Shown: in pieces, positions 46,666-58,730 of the stretch
Position numbering within the stretch: position 1 is the stretch's first letter
Layout of the letters: the number at the start of each line of letters is the position of its first letter
Assembly: GCF_032452875.1 (NCBI RefSeq)
Contig: NC_083881.1
Span: forward strand, 59,589,689-59,653,688
DNA from: Bos javanicus
Taxonomy: Eukaryota > Chordata > Mammalia > Artiodactyla > Bovidae
Direction of reading: 5' to 3'
Length of the DNA: 64,000 nt
Made by a program: the position numbers and the translations under genes
Notes under the pieces: generated by a model
What the model saw: only the letters and a program-made list of their open reading frames with translations
Database searches by the model: none
What the model was told of the DNA's origin: nothing

Positions 46666-49299
46666 AAGCAAGTGTAAGTTAGAACCAGAGCTTGCATCTC
46701 ATGGTAATTTCTGATCAAAATATGAAGGCTTTGCAATTAAGTATTCCAGTGCACTATCAACCCTAAGCATTTTAATAACTATTTGCCTTATTCTTTCAAG
46801 ACCTCTTAAGGTGACTGAATAGCAATGTAGGGTGTAGATACTGTGTTAAAAACACTCAGATATTAGCACATATGGAGCCTGGGCCCAGGGAGGAGAGTCT
46901 GCATCTTTGTTACTTTCCTGGACTGTGCAGTTCACACAGGAAGTAAGTCCTAAATGCAAAAATGAACAAATACAGTGAGTGTATTCAGTATTGCAGCTTT
47001 GTGATAAGAACTATCAAAAATTTTGTTAAAAATTAGGTACACTATATAAGAAGTCTTAGCTGTATGTCTAAGGTAGGGATGGCAATAGTAATTCTCTACC
47101 TACGTTATCATTCTAATATTTTAGAAATGATTTTCATTATCATTCATGTTATCTTCATCACAGTGAAAAATGCTTCTACTATTAAATAAATCAGATTTTA
47201 TGAAACATAAGTTCTTGGTCCAGATTCTGAAGTTTCTCTCATTTAGATTTACAACATCTTCGCAGTCTTAGTTTCAAAGGTCCCAACTAAGTATCACTGG
47301 ACCAAGTTATCTTGAAAACCTAAGCTAGGCTCTCATTGGTTATTCATATATTATTAGCACCTAATGCAATGTCTGATCTATTGTCTTATATTTCACCTTA
47401 TCAAAATAAATTTCCTTCAAATAAGGCTGGCCTTCCTGCCATTCTATGAATGCATGTCTGTTCATTTTCAGTCATTTACTGGGAATGTGTGTCTGTCTTC
47501 ATCTTGCTAACTTATTCATTCTTTTTATAAAAATTCACTTTTAATAACTATTCCTTCCCCAATCCCCATTATTTTTCTACTTTTTAATCATTCATTCACC
47601 CAAACATATATTTGTCAACTATTTATCCTCTGCCAGTCCAAGTTCAATATTAGATATTAGTTCCACACTTGAGCTTATGTTTATTTGACCCAATTTAATA
47701 CTTTAATCATAGTTTATTGTCTTGACTACTATTATTCAATATATATTGGTTTTCATCCAATGAATAGATTATAAAGAACCTCAGGTTAGGGAACAGGACC
47801 CTGGTTTTATTTACCCATCAGCTCTGCCAACTTAACTCACTATTGAATAAAGGAAATGTTCAATAAGCTTGTTTATTGATTGAATTATCTTTTAAATTCT
47901 AGGGACATATTTAGGAGTTTATCACATTTCAAAAACAACTTCAAATTTAGACACTTATTTGACCCTTCTATTAATTTCCATATTTACTTTCATGTTTCTC
48001 TGCTAGTTTCACTAACTTTGAGATTCGGAATCTTGCCAGCATCTGGATTTCCCACCTTTGGTAACCCTCATTAATCTTTGTGATCATGGTCCCACCATTT
48101 ACTAAAAGTACCCAAATTACACCACAATTATTAGGAACAGTAATCGGAAACTGGAGTTTCTAACTTTGTCTCCCTTCATTTGCAAAGTCCTTAACAGCTT
48201 AAACACGCAATTACTTTCAGGGTTGCAGCAGCAAAAGATCAAATAATAAAAGAGGAAATGTGCAGGTGATCAGAGAGGAATATTTGTATTTCTAGACTTA
48301 GATTCAGACCTAGATAAAGGTCTATGGGAAAGATGCTGCTACCATCCCAGCCTGTGCTGCCCATTCTCCCCAAAGTTGAAGTCTTTTTGGAGACCACCTT
48401 TGTCCTGACGCTGGCAGTCAAGGATGCAACAGAGATATGAGAAGGTGGGTACCGTATGAAAGAGCCCAGCTGTGATGAAAGGCCTGATGCATACTTGCTT
48501 TCCTTTTCCTTCATTCTAGCCAGTGGCTAGTGACTGCTGCAGCTCTTTATTTACTTTCGTAATATTTTCAAAGGTGACAATGGGTTAGGGGCAGACTTTC
48601 AGAAAGAGGACTCCAGTATTTAAGTCTGGTGCTCCTAATCCTGGTCAGGATTAGTTCTGGGAAATGGAGGCATTCGGCAAGTAATCTCAATCATGATTAG
48701 CTTCAAACAGAGCTAAAATCTGGCCTAAGTTTGCATTGAATTTTTTTTTTTTCTGCCAAGTTAGAACATTATTTTTTTCCTAAGTTTGTTTAGCAATTTC
48801 TTTTATCTTAAGAAAGGTTCAATTGCGGAAAAATCACAGCCAAGTAAGGGAGAAGGTGACTTTTAGAGGTAAGAGAATGGCTGGGGGAGTTGTAAGAGGC
48901 ACTCAAGATCGAAGAATTTGAACACAACAGACGTAATGTCTGTTAGGTAGCATCTCCATATTCACATTTATTTCAAGTGAATTAAATTAGCTTGCTTGAC
49001 AAAATGTATGATCTTCCAGTGTTCACCAGAGTGTCATGAAATGTGAAGATTTATCTTCCAATGTAAGAACTATAGTATGTTATTTATTGAGGATAGTGTT
49101 AGGATTATTAAGCTTTTATTCAATCAATTTTTATTATGAGATTTTACGACTCATGATAAAATATTTAAATGGTAAAAATAAACATAAACATGGTCTTCCT
49201 CATTTGGTCAGTACCATTTACAAGAATACCAAAAGCATCTTTTTATATGTAGTTTTAGAAACATTCTTTGCATATGCAAGTGTATATATAAGTTAGTAT
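46666..49299. other. Unassigned AT-rich DNA
   Basis: About 2.6 kb with no confident repeat or gene. Confidence 0.4.
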
Positions 49300-49565
49300 T
49301 TTTCTTACACAAATGGAATCATGACATCCTCAAAGTTTTGCAATTTGGCTTTTGAGAAAATATGTCTTAAATTTCTTTCTTTGGAAGTAGATATAGGGCT
49401 ATAGATCTACATTAAATTACCTATTAGGCTGCATAATATTCCACTTGATGTATACTGTATTACAATGAACATGCATTATCATATTATCTATGTCCACTTA
49501 TGTGAGTAAGCCTGAAGGATACATTTTTAAAAGTGAAATTTCTAGGCCAAAAGGACACAGACTGT
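49300..49565 (-). mobile_element. Old L1 3' region, minus strand
   Basis: CACAAATGGAATCATGACAT, GGCTGCATAATATTCCACTTG, CAATGAACATGCATTATC, TGAAGGATACATTTTTAAAAG and TAGGCCAAAAGGACA follow the complement of old L1 3' ends. Confidence 0.7.
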
Positions 49566-50278
49566 TATTCGAGGGTGCCTTAACAATAAATGACATTTTG
49601 GGGGGGTGTATCTATTTCTTTTTATATAATAAAAAGACAAAATATATTACTTTGTAATATGTATAAATATGTTAATTCTTTTAAAGGTATTCATTTTATC
49701 TATATTATTAAACCAGGTAGTACCATAGTAAAGTAACCGCTATAATATCCCACCTAAGGTAGCATTCAAAATATATGTTTTGAATTCCATCTTTTGAATT
49801 ATTCTCGATTTTGAATTATTCTCTATTCCACCAGAAAATAATGGAGGGGAAAAATAGAACCACTAGTAAAATAACCATCTCCTCTTGAGAACACAAATTA
49901 TTTGCAATGGAAAGTGATATTCAGCTTTGAAGGTTAATGCTCTCTTTCAGTCAGAGGAAGACAACTGTCTTTACTATTTTAAAGTATATAAAAGCTTCTC
50001 TTTCTAGCTATCTCTCTTAAGGGATGGATATGAGGTCAAATCCAAGATACAACAAGGAAGACATCTTATTGTGGAAAAACAAAGTTAGAAGCCAGTCCTG
50101 AGTGGAGAAGAGGCAGTGGGAGTCAAGGTACCTTGGGTGATTAAGCTGAATCCCTTGTCAAGAGTGGGGTTTATACATTCCTAGATTTGGCTTCAGTCAA
50201 CCAGGAGGAAGTAGTCCCAGCTCTGTTGCAAGAAAAAGTTCTGTCCTTGATTGAGTCATAGTAGTGGTGTGAAAAAAG
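49566..50278. other. Unassigned DNA
   Basis: Nothing recognised. Confidence 0.45.
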
Positions 50279-50480
50279 GTAGTCACTTAGTTGTGTCTGA
50301 CTCTTTGTGATCCCATGGACTGTAGTCCATCAGGCTCCTCTGTCCCTGGGATTTTGCAGGCAAGAATAGTGGACTGGGTAGCCATTCCCTTCTTCAGAGG
50401 ACCTTCTTGACCCAGGAATCGAACCTCGATCTCCTGCATTGCAGGCAGATTCTTTACCATCTGAGCCACCAGGGAAGCCC
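50279..50480 (-). mobile_element. Bov-tA SINE, minus strand
   Basis: TAGTCACTTAGTTGTGTCTG at the left to GAGCCACCAGGGAAGCCC at the right. Near full length, with the B-box complement GAATCGAACC at about 50417. Confidence 0.94.
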
Positions 50481-50860
50481 TTATAAATGTGGCCCTTGGT
50501 AAAGACAGCTTCCTTATTTTCCCTTAGCATGGAATAGATGGTGCTATCATCCTGGGAGGGCAGGGAGAGAGGTATAAGAAAACGTGCCTTGATATTGTAC
50601 ACTAGAAGGGACCTTGGCAGTGGTGACAATAACCTGAAGTAGAAGCAACCAAAACCAGGAAGAAAGGACTCTTCATATGAACTTGCACTCCTGTGATCCC
50701 CAGCTGGGCTAGGGGCTGTGCACTTGGCAGTGATAACAAGAAGGAGAGATCTTGGGCTTCAGTGACTTGCTAGGAGTAGAATGTCCTAGGATACTGGGAG
50801 CCAGCCTTGTGTAAAGAGGGAATCAAGTAGCCATCTTGCTTGAAGTTTATCTTAGAAGGT
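50481..50860. other. Unassigned DNA between two SINEs
   Basis: Nothing recognised. Confidence 0.45.
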
Positions 50861-50873
50861 ATGCTACTGTGAG

Positions 50874-51082
50874 GCTTCCCCAGGTACCTCAGTGGTAAAT
50901 AACCCGCCTGCCAATGCAAGAGACTTGAGTTTGATCCCTGATTTGGGAAGATCCCCTGGAGAAGGAAATGCAGCCTACTCCAGTATTCTTGCCTGCAAAA
51001 TTCCATGGACAGAGGAGCCTATTGGGCTACAGTCCATGGGGTCAGAAAAGAGTCAGACATGACTTAGCAACTAAACAATAAA
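50874..51082 (+). mobile_element. Bov-tA SINE with 13-bp target duplication
   Basis: GCTTCCCCAGGTACCTCAGTGG head to GACTTAGCAACTAAACAATA tail. ATGCTACTGTGAG is repeated exactly at 50861-50873 and 51083-51095. Confidence 0.95.
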
Positions 51083-51095
51083 ATGCTACTGTGAG

Positions 51096-51869
51096 TGCCT
51101 CATCTAGCATTTGCACTGCTGGGGAGACACTATTGGTTTCATTGTCTTCGGTGAAAAATTACATATAGGTTTCTCTGTCTAGACTGGTGGGTTGGAAATA
51201 TTTTATATGTACTACATACTTATATTTATTACACTACCCTGAAACATCTTTGTCAACCATGGTTTTAAAAAGTTCACATATAAAAAATCCAAACTCTTTA
51301 TATGCAGTGGTTCAAATGTTTGTTCTTAAGCAAGAGAACACAAACAACACTGTCAGTCTTTTCTCTTCCCAGCACACTACATGGGGAAAGAGAATTCTTT
51401 TTAGGTAAAAGAAAACCTGTTGCTATGGCCAGAAGCCTAGGTCCAGGAAAATTTGTCTTTCTGTGTACATTCATTTATAAAGGACGGATTGAGGCTTGTG
51501 AAAATAAAAGAAGGGCAAATAAGATGTCAAAAAAGCATTTAATATTACACAAAATTAAGTCCATCATTAAGGGACAAAACTTGCCACTAGTGAAAATGGG
51601 CAGTCTGGTTCAGAATGATTGGTTAGTAATAATAAAAATATATCTCTACAATGAATTTTCACAATTTTTTTCCTCTCTCAGCAGAATTAGTTTTTTGTTT
51701 TTTGTTTTTTTTTTCATTTTGGGTGTTCTACTATTCTACTTCTTGGGATTTACTTTTTATGATCATAGACTTTTAGAAACTAGCACCTTAGTGAGTTTGA
51801 GATCTCTGACTTTTTGCTTTACCTTGCTTCTTCTTTCCGTTTTAAATTTCTTATTCTAAGTAGGTTCAC
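51096..51869. other. Unassigned DNA with a 185-codon open frame
   Basis: A plus-strand open frame from 51302 to 51859 is long for AT-rich non-coding DNA and overlaps no recognised repeat. Its second half is Phe/Leu-rich because of T-runs (about 51690-51745). I see no family motif and no promoter, so I do not call it a gene. Confidence 0.4.
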
Positions 51870-52320
51870 ACAGCCCTCCAATCAACCAGCAATAGGTTCA
51901 GATATAATTATGACAAATGCACGGGCTGGAAACCCTGCCTAACAATTGACTTTGAAAGAGACTTAAAGCTTCTTACAGAATCAAGCCCATTGTAATGGAG
52001 CATGTACTGTAATACCAACTCCATAATTGTCCACTTCAATGCAGAATTGCAAGAACTTGCTTTTAATAAAAATGTGTTTTTTCTCATTATACCAAAACTT
52101 CCTTGATAATCAGTCTTCCACCTTACCCAGTATTGCAGAGAAATTCCCGTCATTACTCTGTAGAGTTTTCATCTCACCCAGGTAAATCATAGCTTTCTGC
52201 ATTTCAGCATTTAACTCTTCATAAAGGCAAAGACTACTGGATCTCCAGTGGGATAGCTATACAAATATTTCCCTGCCAGAAAGAGGCCTTATCATCATCG
52301 ACTGTGAATAGACAAAGCTC
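51870..52320. promoter_or_regulatory. Candidate conserved non-coding element
   Basis: Repeat-free, complex sequence with AT-rich homeobox-like motifs (ATAATTATGAC near 51905, CCATAATTGTCC near 52020). No coding signature. Inferred from texture only. Confidence 0.25.
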
Positions 52321-54044
52321 CCTCCCACTCCCACTTTTGAAAGCATGTAAACTCTGTCTTTATTTAAATATGTTGTCATTTGAATGGCATGCCAAATCTA
52401 AAGTGGTAGAAAAAAATTCCAAATCATTCCGTGGTTCTTTGTATTGTTACCTCCTTCATGTTCAGAGGCTGCAAAGCACCTTTCTTATATAAACAGATTT
52501 TTCTTTTTGTCTATCTAATAGTCCGTAGTTTACTCTTTTTTTCCCTTCCAAATTAGTTATTAATGGAACACTTCCAGAGTCTCCAAAATTTTAGAATCTC
52601 TATCTATACATTATCCTTTTCCCTTTGAGTATAGAGATGTGCTTGTTAAAGGAGGCTTTCATAAGGGAATGGGACAAGGTTTCGGGGGAGGTCCCTTGGG
52701 GGTCTTGTTTTGTATCTTTCTATGTATAGTGGAAATGAATGAGAAAGGAGATTTGTACTCACAAGATGAAAAATTTTACCTTTCATTTTTTTTAAACCTG
52801 TTCTCTAGGTGCTTGTTCACAGAAAGTGAAACACCTGGAATTCATGTAATAAAGTATCTTTCTCAAAGGCCATCTTAGAAGGTAAGCCACTACGAGGGCC
52901 TCAAGGACCTTGCTATAATACAATTGCAGTTATAACACAGCCCTGTGCTCACATGTCTCTGCTTGGTTGACTGTCTGGGCCCCATACTGGGATCTGTCAA
53001 CAACATCCCTGAGGATCTGAGCCAACTATAATTTCGTATAGTAAGGCTGCAGAGAAACAGAACATTTTCTTTGCGTGCACTGTGTAGAAAATATCAGCTT
53101 GTTTTCTTTAACTGTTCTATTTATTTCACAGTCAGTCTCAGAAAGTGGGCTGGCTTCTTGCTACTCCCACATAATATAAGAGCTTGTTTCCAATGAGCAG
53201 AGAAAATTGACTAAGATCCATGGTTAGTTGACAGATGGATTCTGTCTCATTGCCAGAGACATGAAATTACAGGTGACACCTGATATATGATAATAAAGAG
53301 TACCCATCCAGGAATCAGCCCTTGGCCTTTATTTTTGTGATGTCATCAGCATGCAGGTGGCTTACCTGAGATTCTGAATAAAATACTGAGCATTGTCCGG
53401 AACTCTGTGGACAACTTTTATCTTCTCATCTGTATGATCTCCTGTTTGATGAGTTTGGACTACAGCCATTTTCAGCTCTGTCTTGGTTTACAAAAAGTTA
53501 TCAGGAGGTTGTCTGTGGTCCTGTTTATCGTGCTCTGTCTTTTGTCTTCAAAAATGGGAAGCCAGTGAGACAGTTCAATTATATCATTAAAGGTAATAGT
53601 CATACCCATAAAACTAAATGTATGTGTTTTATAAAAATAAAATCAGTAAGAAATATGTGGTGTAAAGAACACTCACATAATATCAATCTGGATTTGGATT
53701 ATTCATTGTGCTCAGATGACAAACTCCTGGTTTATTTTATAGGCTTATTTCCTACAATTTGGTGGCATATTAAAAATACACCTGGGGAAGTGGTGCTTTT
53801 CCTGCAGCATCTGGGAAATAGGGCTGTTAAAATGTTGTTTATTTCCACTCAGTTCAGCTACTACCTCTTTTTAAAAAATACAAGAAGTTCATTTAACTTG
53901 AGATCTCATAATAAAACAATAAGCACACATACACACATACATACAAAGATTAATTAAGAAATAAACTCTACCTCCCGTAATAGAGTTATGAGATGAATCG
54001 TAAACAATTTGCTGAACAACTGTACTCTCTTAATGTAAAATAAC
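52321..54044. other. Repeat-free DNA, possibly conserved in part
   Basis: No ruminant repeat recognised. The 53200-53420 part contains a CRE/AP-1-like GTGATGTCATCAG at 53338-53350. A 130-codon open frame at 53565-53957 lacks any recognisable domain. Confidence 0.35.
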
Positions 54045-54265
54045 TAGCACTGCTTGGAGCACCCACAGTATCACAGGTGCTGCGTGTCTAGGACCATTAG
54101 CTGGTTTAAAGCTCATGAATGCTAGCAAGTGGGCTTGTTACTACCAACTCATCAATAAGGAAAGGGAGGTGCAGAAGTAATGTAAGGTACTCAAGTTTGC
54201 ACAGCTGTAAATAGAAGATCAAAATTAAGATCAAGCTTCACTGATTTCAAAGCAATGTTCCTAAC
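54045..54265 (-). mobile_element. MIR SINE, minus strand, diverged
   Basis: TTGGAGCACCCACAGTATCAC, TTAAAGCTCATGAATGC, AAGGAAAGGGAGGTGCAG and CTCAAGTTTGCACAGCTGTA fit the complement of MIR in order. Confidence 0.6.
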
Positions 54266-56283
54266 GTCAATATATTACACTGCTCATAAATGCTATGTAG
54301 GTAGAACAAGAGTGGATTGAAGATGTGATGTTATAATCCCTCTTCACTAAGATATGAGTGAATCCCTAGTCAGAAGCATTAAAGAAATATGTAGTCACAG
54401 TCCCTTTCTTCCATTATCATCCATAATATATTATCCACTTTTTGTCTTCTGTGCCCCACACCAGGCCATATCCTACACAGATTGGGTCAATTCCTTTCAT
54501 CAGTGCTGATTTGCAGATGGCCAGGAAGTTAGTTCTCCCTGATAATTGCTCAAAATTTATGTATATTTAGAAATGTATCATTAAATCATTTATGTAGTGA
54601 TAATTACATTGTTTGTTGTTTTAGAGTTTTATTTTATTTTGTTTTTAGGGCATATTACTTAATATGTTGATATGAATTTTGGAACTTAAAGCATTTCATT
54701 ACTCCTAAGTATGACATTTGTAAAACTGCTTATTATAAGTATGCTTGTGTATATGTGTGTGGGTGGATGTTTCTGTGTATGGAGGGATTTTTTTAAATTT
54801 GCAGGATGTACTATAAACTACTTTGGCAAAAAAAAAAAAAAAATTTCTGGATTGAGCACTGCAGCAGAAAATGTTTACTAACCTAAAAGTAATTCTTCTT
54901 GCTTCATATGATTAAACGTCTTACTTGGTTAAAACAATTTATTTTAAATATTATTAATGTCATACATACAGAGACATATTTAAACATATACATAAAATGA
55001 AAATGTGTTGAAAAATTTTTCTATATTAAATTTAATGTCTTCCTAGCTTTCCTATATTTCACATGCTAATAGTGAACACTTAAGATAACTTGAACAATTT
55101 TTATTTTAAGGTTACAAAATGATACATTATTTGAAATAATATTGAGAACTTGAAATGTCTTTTTGTCAATTTGTCCTGCCAGCACTTGGTACAATCATGA
55201 CATGGTGACCAGCACTCTGACACATTTTTTATTTGGTTATATATTTGTATAAATAGCAATGAATTTGGAAAATTCAGTAATGAGAAAAATTCAAAAGATT
55301 TTTTTCAGATTTTTCTAGAAGAGAGTAAACGGCAATGTTTACTAAAATGATAAAGATAATGAGAATAATCCACCAATCATATGAAGCAGTGTCTTAATTA
55401 TAGCATTTTTTACTTCACTAGGAGCGATATGCTACTGCATTTTATTTGTAGTCTCAATGAGACCATTCATGCTTAATAAATCTGGCACAAATTAGAGATA
55501 TTGAATGTAATGTAAGAATTGTAGTTTCCTATAATTGTCCCATAGTGGATTTAAGGATATATACAAATAGAAATAGAAAATTCCCAAATGAGTTTTTAGT
55601 ACATCCACATACCAAATAGCTTCATTATCCTCCATCTTCGAAATAAAGCTTTTTGCTTATTGTAATGTCCTTTTATTCTCAACTCTAACTTGAGGCCATA
55701 AGAGAAGCTCTTGGAGATACAGGAAATGAGGCATGAAATGTCTGAATCCAGTGGTACAGCAGTAAATAATCTGCAAGTGAACCATACCGTCTATTGTAAG
55801 GAAATCCAAATTTCTGAAAAAACCAAATAAATACTAGCACTGAACTTAGATATCTCCAAACATGTAGGGGAGGAGTTATTTCACTGAGAGAAAAAATTAT
55901 GGTGATGTGCGGTTGTGAAAAAAGAGATGAAAAGTGTTCCCGTAGATGAAAGAAGTTAAAAATGGAAAATCTAAATAAAACTTCTGTACACAAATAGGTC
56001 ATCCTTGCCACAGGGACATGATAAATATCTTTACAACTATAACCAGTGGGTTCTCATCAGAAATAGAAACTCTTCTATAGTGCCTGCTGAAATGAAGCAT
56101 GATGTGTGTTGGCTAAGCATGAGATCTGATTTCCTTTCTAAGTGGAACACATTATATCACTTCCTAATGATTTTTCTTGTCAGTTTGGTAAGTCATGCAA
56201 TAGTTCCCGAAATAAGAATTATTACATTTCACACTGACTACCTTGATTCTGATTCAACACAACACTAAGAAACAAGTAAGCTC
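54266..56283. other. Unassigned AT-rich DNA
   Basis: No repeat or gene recognised apart from an A-run at about 54829-54843. Confidence 0.45.
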
Positions 56284-56436
56284 ATCAGTTCAGTTCAGTT
56301 CAGTCGCTCAGTCGTGTCCGACTCTTCGCGACCCCATGAATCGCAGCACACCAGGCCTCCCTGTCCATCACCAACTCCCGGAGTTCACCCAGACCCACGT
56401 CCATCGAGTCAGTGATGCCATCCAGCTATCTCATCC
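56284..56436 (-). mobile_element. Young BovB 3' fragment, minus strand
   Basis: Left end CAGTTCAGTTCAGTTCAG (complement of CTGAA-type tail), continuing to CCAGCTATCTCATCCTC. Very similar to sister copies. Faces the plus-strand BovB 54 bp away. Confidence 0.95.
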
Positions 56437-56489
56437 TCATAAATGAGGCTTAACCACAGACACATCCTTTAAATCTATCATATATACTA

Positions 56490-56822
56490 CAAGGAGATCC
56501 AACCGGTCCATTCTGAAGGAGATCAGCCCTGGGATTTCTTTGGAAGGAATGATGCTGAAGCTGAAACTCCAGTACTTTGGCCACCTCATGCGAAGAGTTG
56601 ACTCATTGGAAAAGACTCTGATGCTGGGAGGGATTGGGGGCAAGAGGAGAAGGGGACGACAGAGGATGAGATGGCTGGATGGCATCACCGACTCGATGGA
56701 CCTGAGTCTCAGTGAACTCCAGGAGCTGGTGATGGACAGGGAGGCCTGGCGTGCTGCGATTCATGGGGTCGCAAAGAGTCGGACACGACTGAGCGACTGA
56801 TCTGATCTGATCTGATCTGATA
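56490..56822 (+). mobile_element. Young BovB 3' fragment with TCTGA pentamer tail
   Basis: CAAGGAGATCCAACCGGTCC to GAGCGACTGATCTGATCTGA. The C-terminal coding frame is open to its natural stop (Met codon at 56540, stop ending 56800). The CGA codon lost as TGA in the 0.6- and 10.8-kb copies is intact, so this is the least decayed BovB end here. Confidence 0.95.
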
Positions 56823-57424
56823 AACATTAGCATTATCTCCCAGTGTGAGATTTGCAAAACTGAAAATTTATCAGAATCTCTACTGTGTGGCTAGTGATTC
56901 ATGCCCAAATTATTTCAAACATTTTAACGATTAAATTTCAAATCATTAAAATGAGTGAAAGGAATAGAAGTAGATAAAAGTGAATTTTACTTAATTTAGA
57001 ACTTCAGCTGTTATAAATAGAGCCCCAACTTAAAAGTTTAATATGTGAGTTAAAAAGTAAAACACAGATGGGATGAACTACTTTAGAAAACTCCTTAAAA
57101 ACAAATATGCATACCTTTTATTAGAAAATTGAAGTCTGATTTAACACACTTTATTTTAAATTTATATTTGGTAGTAATATCTGCTGGAGTACTGGAAGTA
57201 GAAAATGAACAGTGAAATATTCCTAGAAAAAGATAAAAAGTATATTATGTGATCTTATTTTACCTTATTCATTTTACATTTGTATGGAATATGAAAATTA
57301 TGCAAAAATCTTATTTTTACATTAAAACTATATGATTCCTCCTGCCTTTTATTAATACCACCATATATCTCTGTTCTGAAGATGACTACTAAAAATCTGT
57401 ATTCTCCATAAATCCATCTTAGAT
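56823..57424. other. Unassigned AT-rich DNA
   Basis: Nothing recognised. Confidence 0.45.
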
Positions 57425-57434
57425 TATCAGAAAG

Positions 57435-57486
57435 TGAAAAAGTGTTAGTTGCTCAGTCATGTTCAACTCTTTGCAACCTCATGGAC
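57435..57486 (-). mobile_element. 52-bp Bov SINE/LINE 3' stub with target duplication
   Basis: GTTAGTTGCTCAGTCATGTTC to CAACCTCATGGAC is only the extreme 3' end. TATCAGAAAG at 57425-57434 and 57487-57496 shows it inserted as such. Confidence 0.9.
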
Positions 57487-57496
57487 TATCAGAAAG

Positions 57497-58394
57497 AGAA
57501 TAATAATTTATACTGGACCCTTGAAGTCCAAGTTCTACTCCCCTTATTCTTCAACCTTAAACAACAATAACAACAAACATTTGTATTTGATTCCTTTCCA
57601 ACTTGCAAATAATCAGAATATAGGGTGAATAATTTTACTGTTTCTGTATGTGTCTACATAAGCTTAATATTCCATTTATAAATCTTTTTTCTTTGTTTTT
57701 CTGTGTCACTGGAACTTCATTCAGATTCTAAATCTTTAGAACATAGGAATCATCGGACAGTACAGCTTTAGCATCATGTAACAAAACTCCATTTGTCTAA
57801 AACATTGAACAGCTTTTGTTGTTCAGTCACTAAGTCATGTCTGACTGTATCAGAAATTGATGGAGAAATTGGAAACACAAAAATTAACGAGATATAGTGC
57901 CTGTCCTTAAGATACTTACTTAATGGAACTATGTAAAAACCTGTATATTAGCTTTTATTAAATGATACTGAATTCATAAAAATCTGAAAATCTCAGTAAC
58001 TTACTGTATTTCTCACATTAACTATTGACTCTTGTGGCTATAGGTTAGCTATAGCTTTGCCCCGTCTATTTTTCATTCTGCTATTGAGATTGAAGGGGAA
58101 GACCCTGTTTAGCACATGCCATTTTTCTAACATATGAAAAGAAAAGAATGACTTCTTTGTGACATATGGAGCTTCCACCTAAGTTAAAGCAAGTCACGTG
58201 GCCAAGCTTTATGTCACAAAACAAGAGAATATATATTTCTCCTAAGTTTCAGAGAAATGGGTAGGGATGAGGATCCTCTTCTAGAGTGGAGAAGAAAAAG
58301 CAAAAACATAATTTATACTGAATTAATAACAAAACAATGTGATGAATATGAAATGTTTGGGTCACCTAAATAGGTTCATTTAAATATAGCATTT
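57497..58394. other. Mostly unassigned DNA
   Basis: Contains the 31-bp Bov stub at 57818. Otherwise nothing recognised. Confidence 0.45.
57818..57848 (-). mobile_element. 31-bp Bov 3'-end stub
   Basis: TTGTTGTTCAGTCACTAAGT followed by CATGTCTGACT is the complement of the terminal BovB/ART2 3' end. No duplication identified. Confidence 0.7.
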
Positions 58395-58730
58395 TGTAGT
58401 AATAAGGGCAGGAGAAGTGATACTTGAGCTTAGACTTTTAGGTTGAGCAGGAGCTTGTCAAAGTGATAAAATGGGGAAGGTCTCCTAGACAGAGGGTAAG
58501 GATGTCTGTTTGCAAAGACATAAAGGGCAGAAAGTCTGTATTGTTTAGGAAAAAGCGAGCTGCTAAGCACCGCTGTGGGATTAGATTCTCTGTGGTAATA
58601 GTGATCTCAGACTAAATGTGATCTAAGGAGCTTTGTCCTTATATCTTAGGAAATAGAGTGCCACTAGAGTTTGATTTTTAACAGAGGAATATCTGTACAA
58701 AAACAATTTGGGGGAAGTCAATTAATTTAT
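58395..58730 (+). repeat. Old mammalian interspersed repeat, family not fixed
   Basis: GAAGTGATACTTGAGCTTAG, AGACAGAGGGTAAGGATGTC, GCAAAGACATAAAGGGCAGA and AATAGAGTGCCACTAGAG follow a dispersed old repeat I recognise only by pattern. Confidence 0.45.

Noticed and set aside
53565..53957. 130-codon frame
   Set aside because: Ends in a CACACATA microsatellite-like stretch, has no motif and a biased composition; likely chance.
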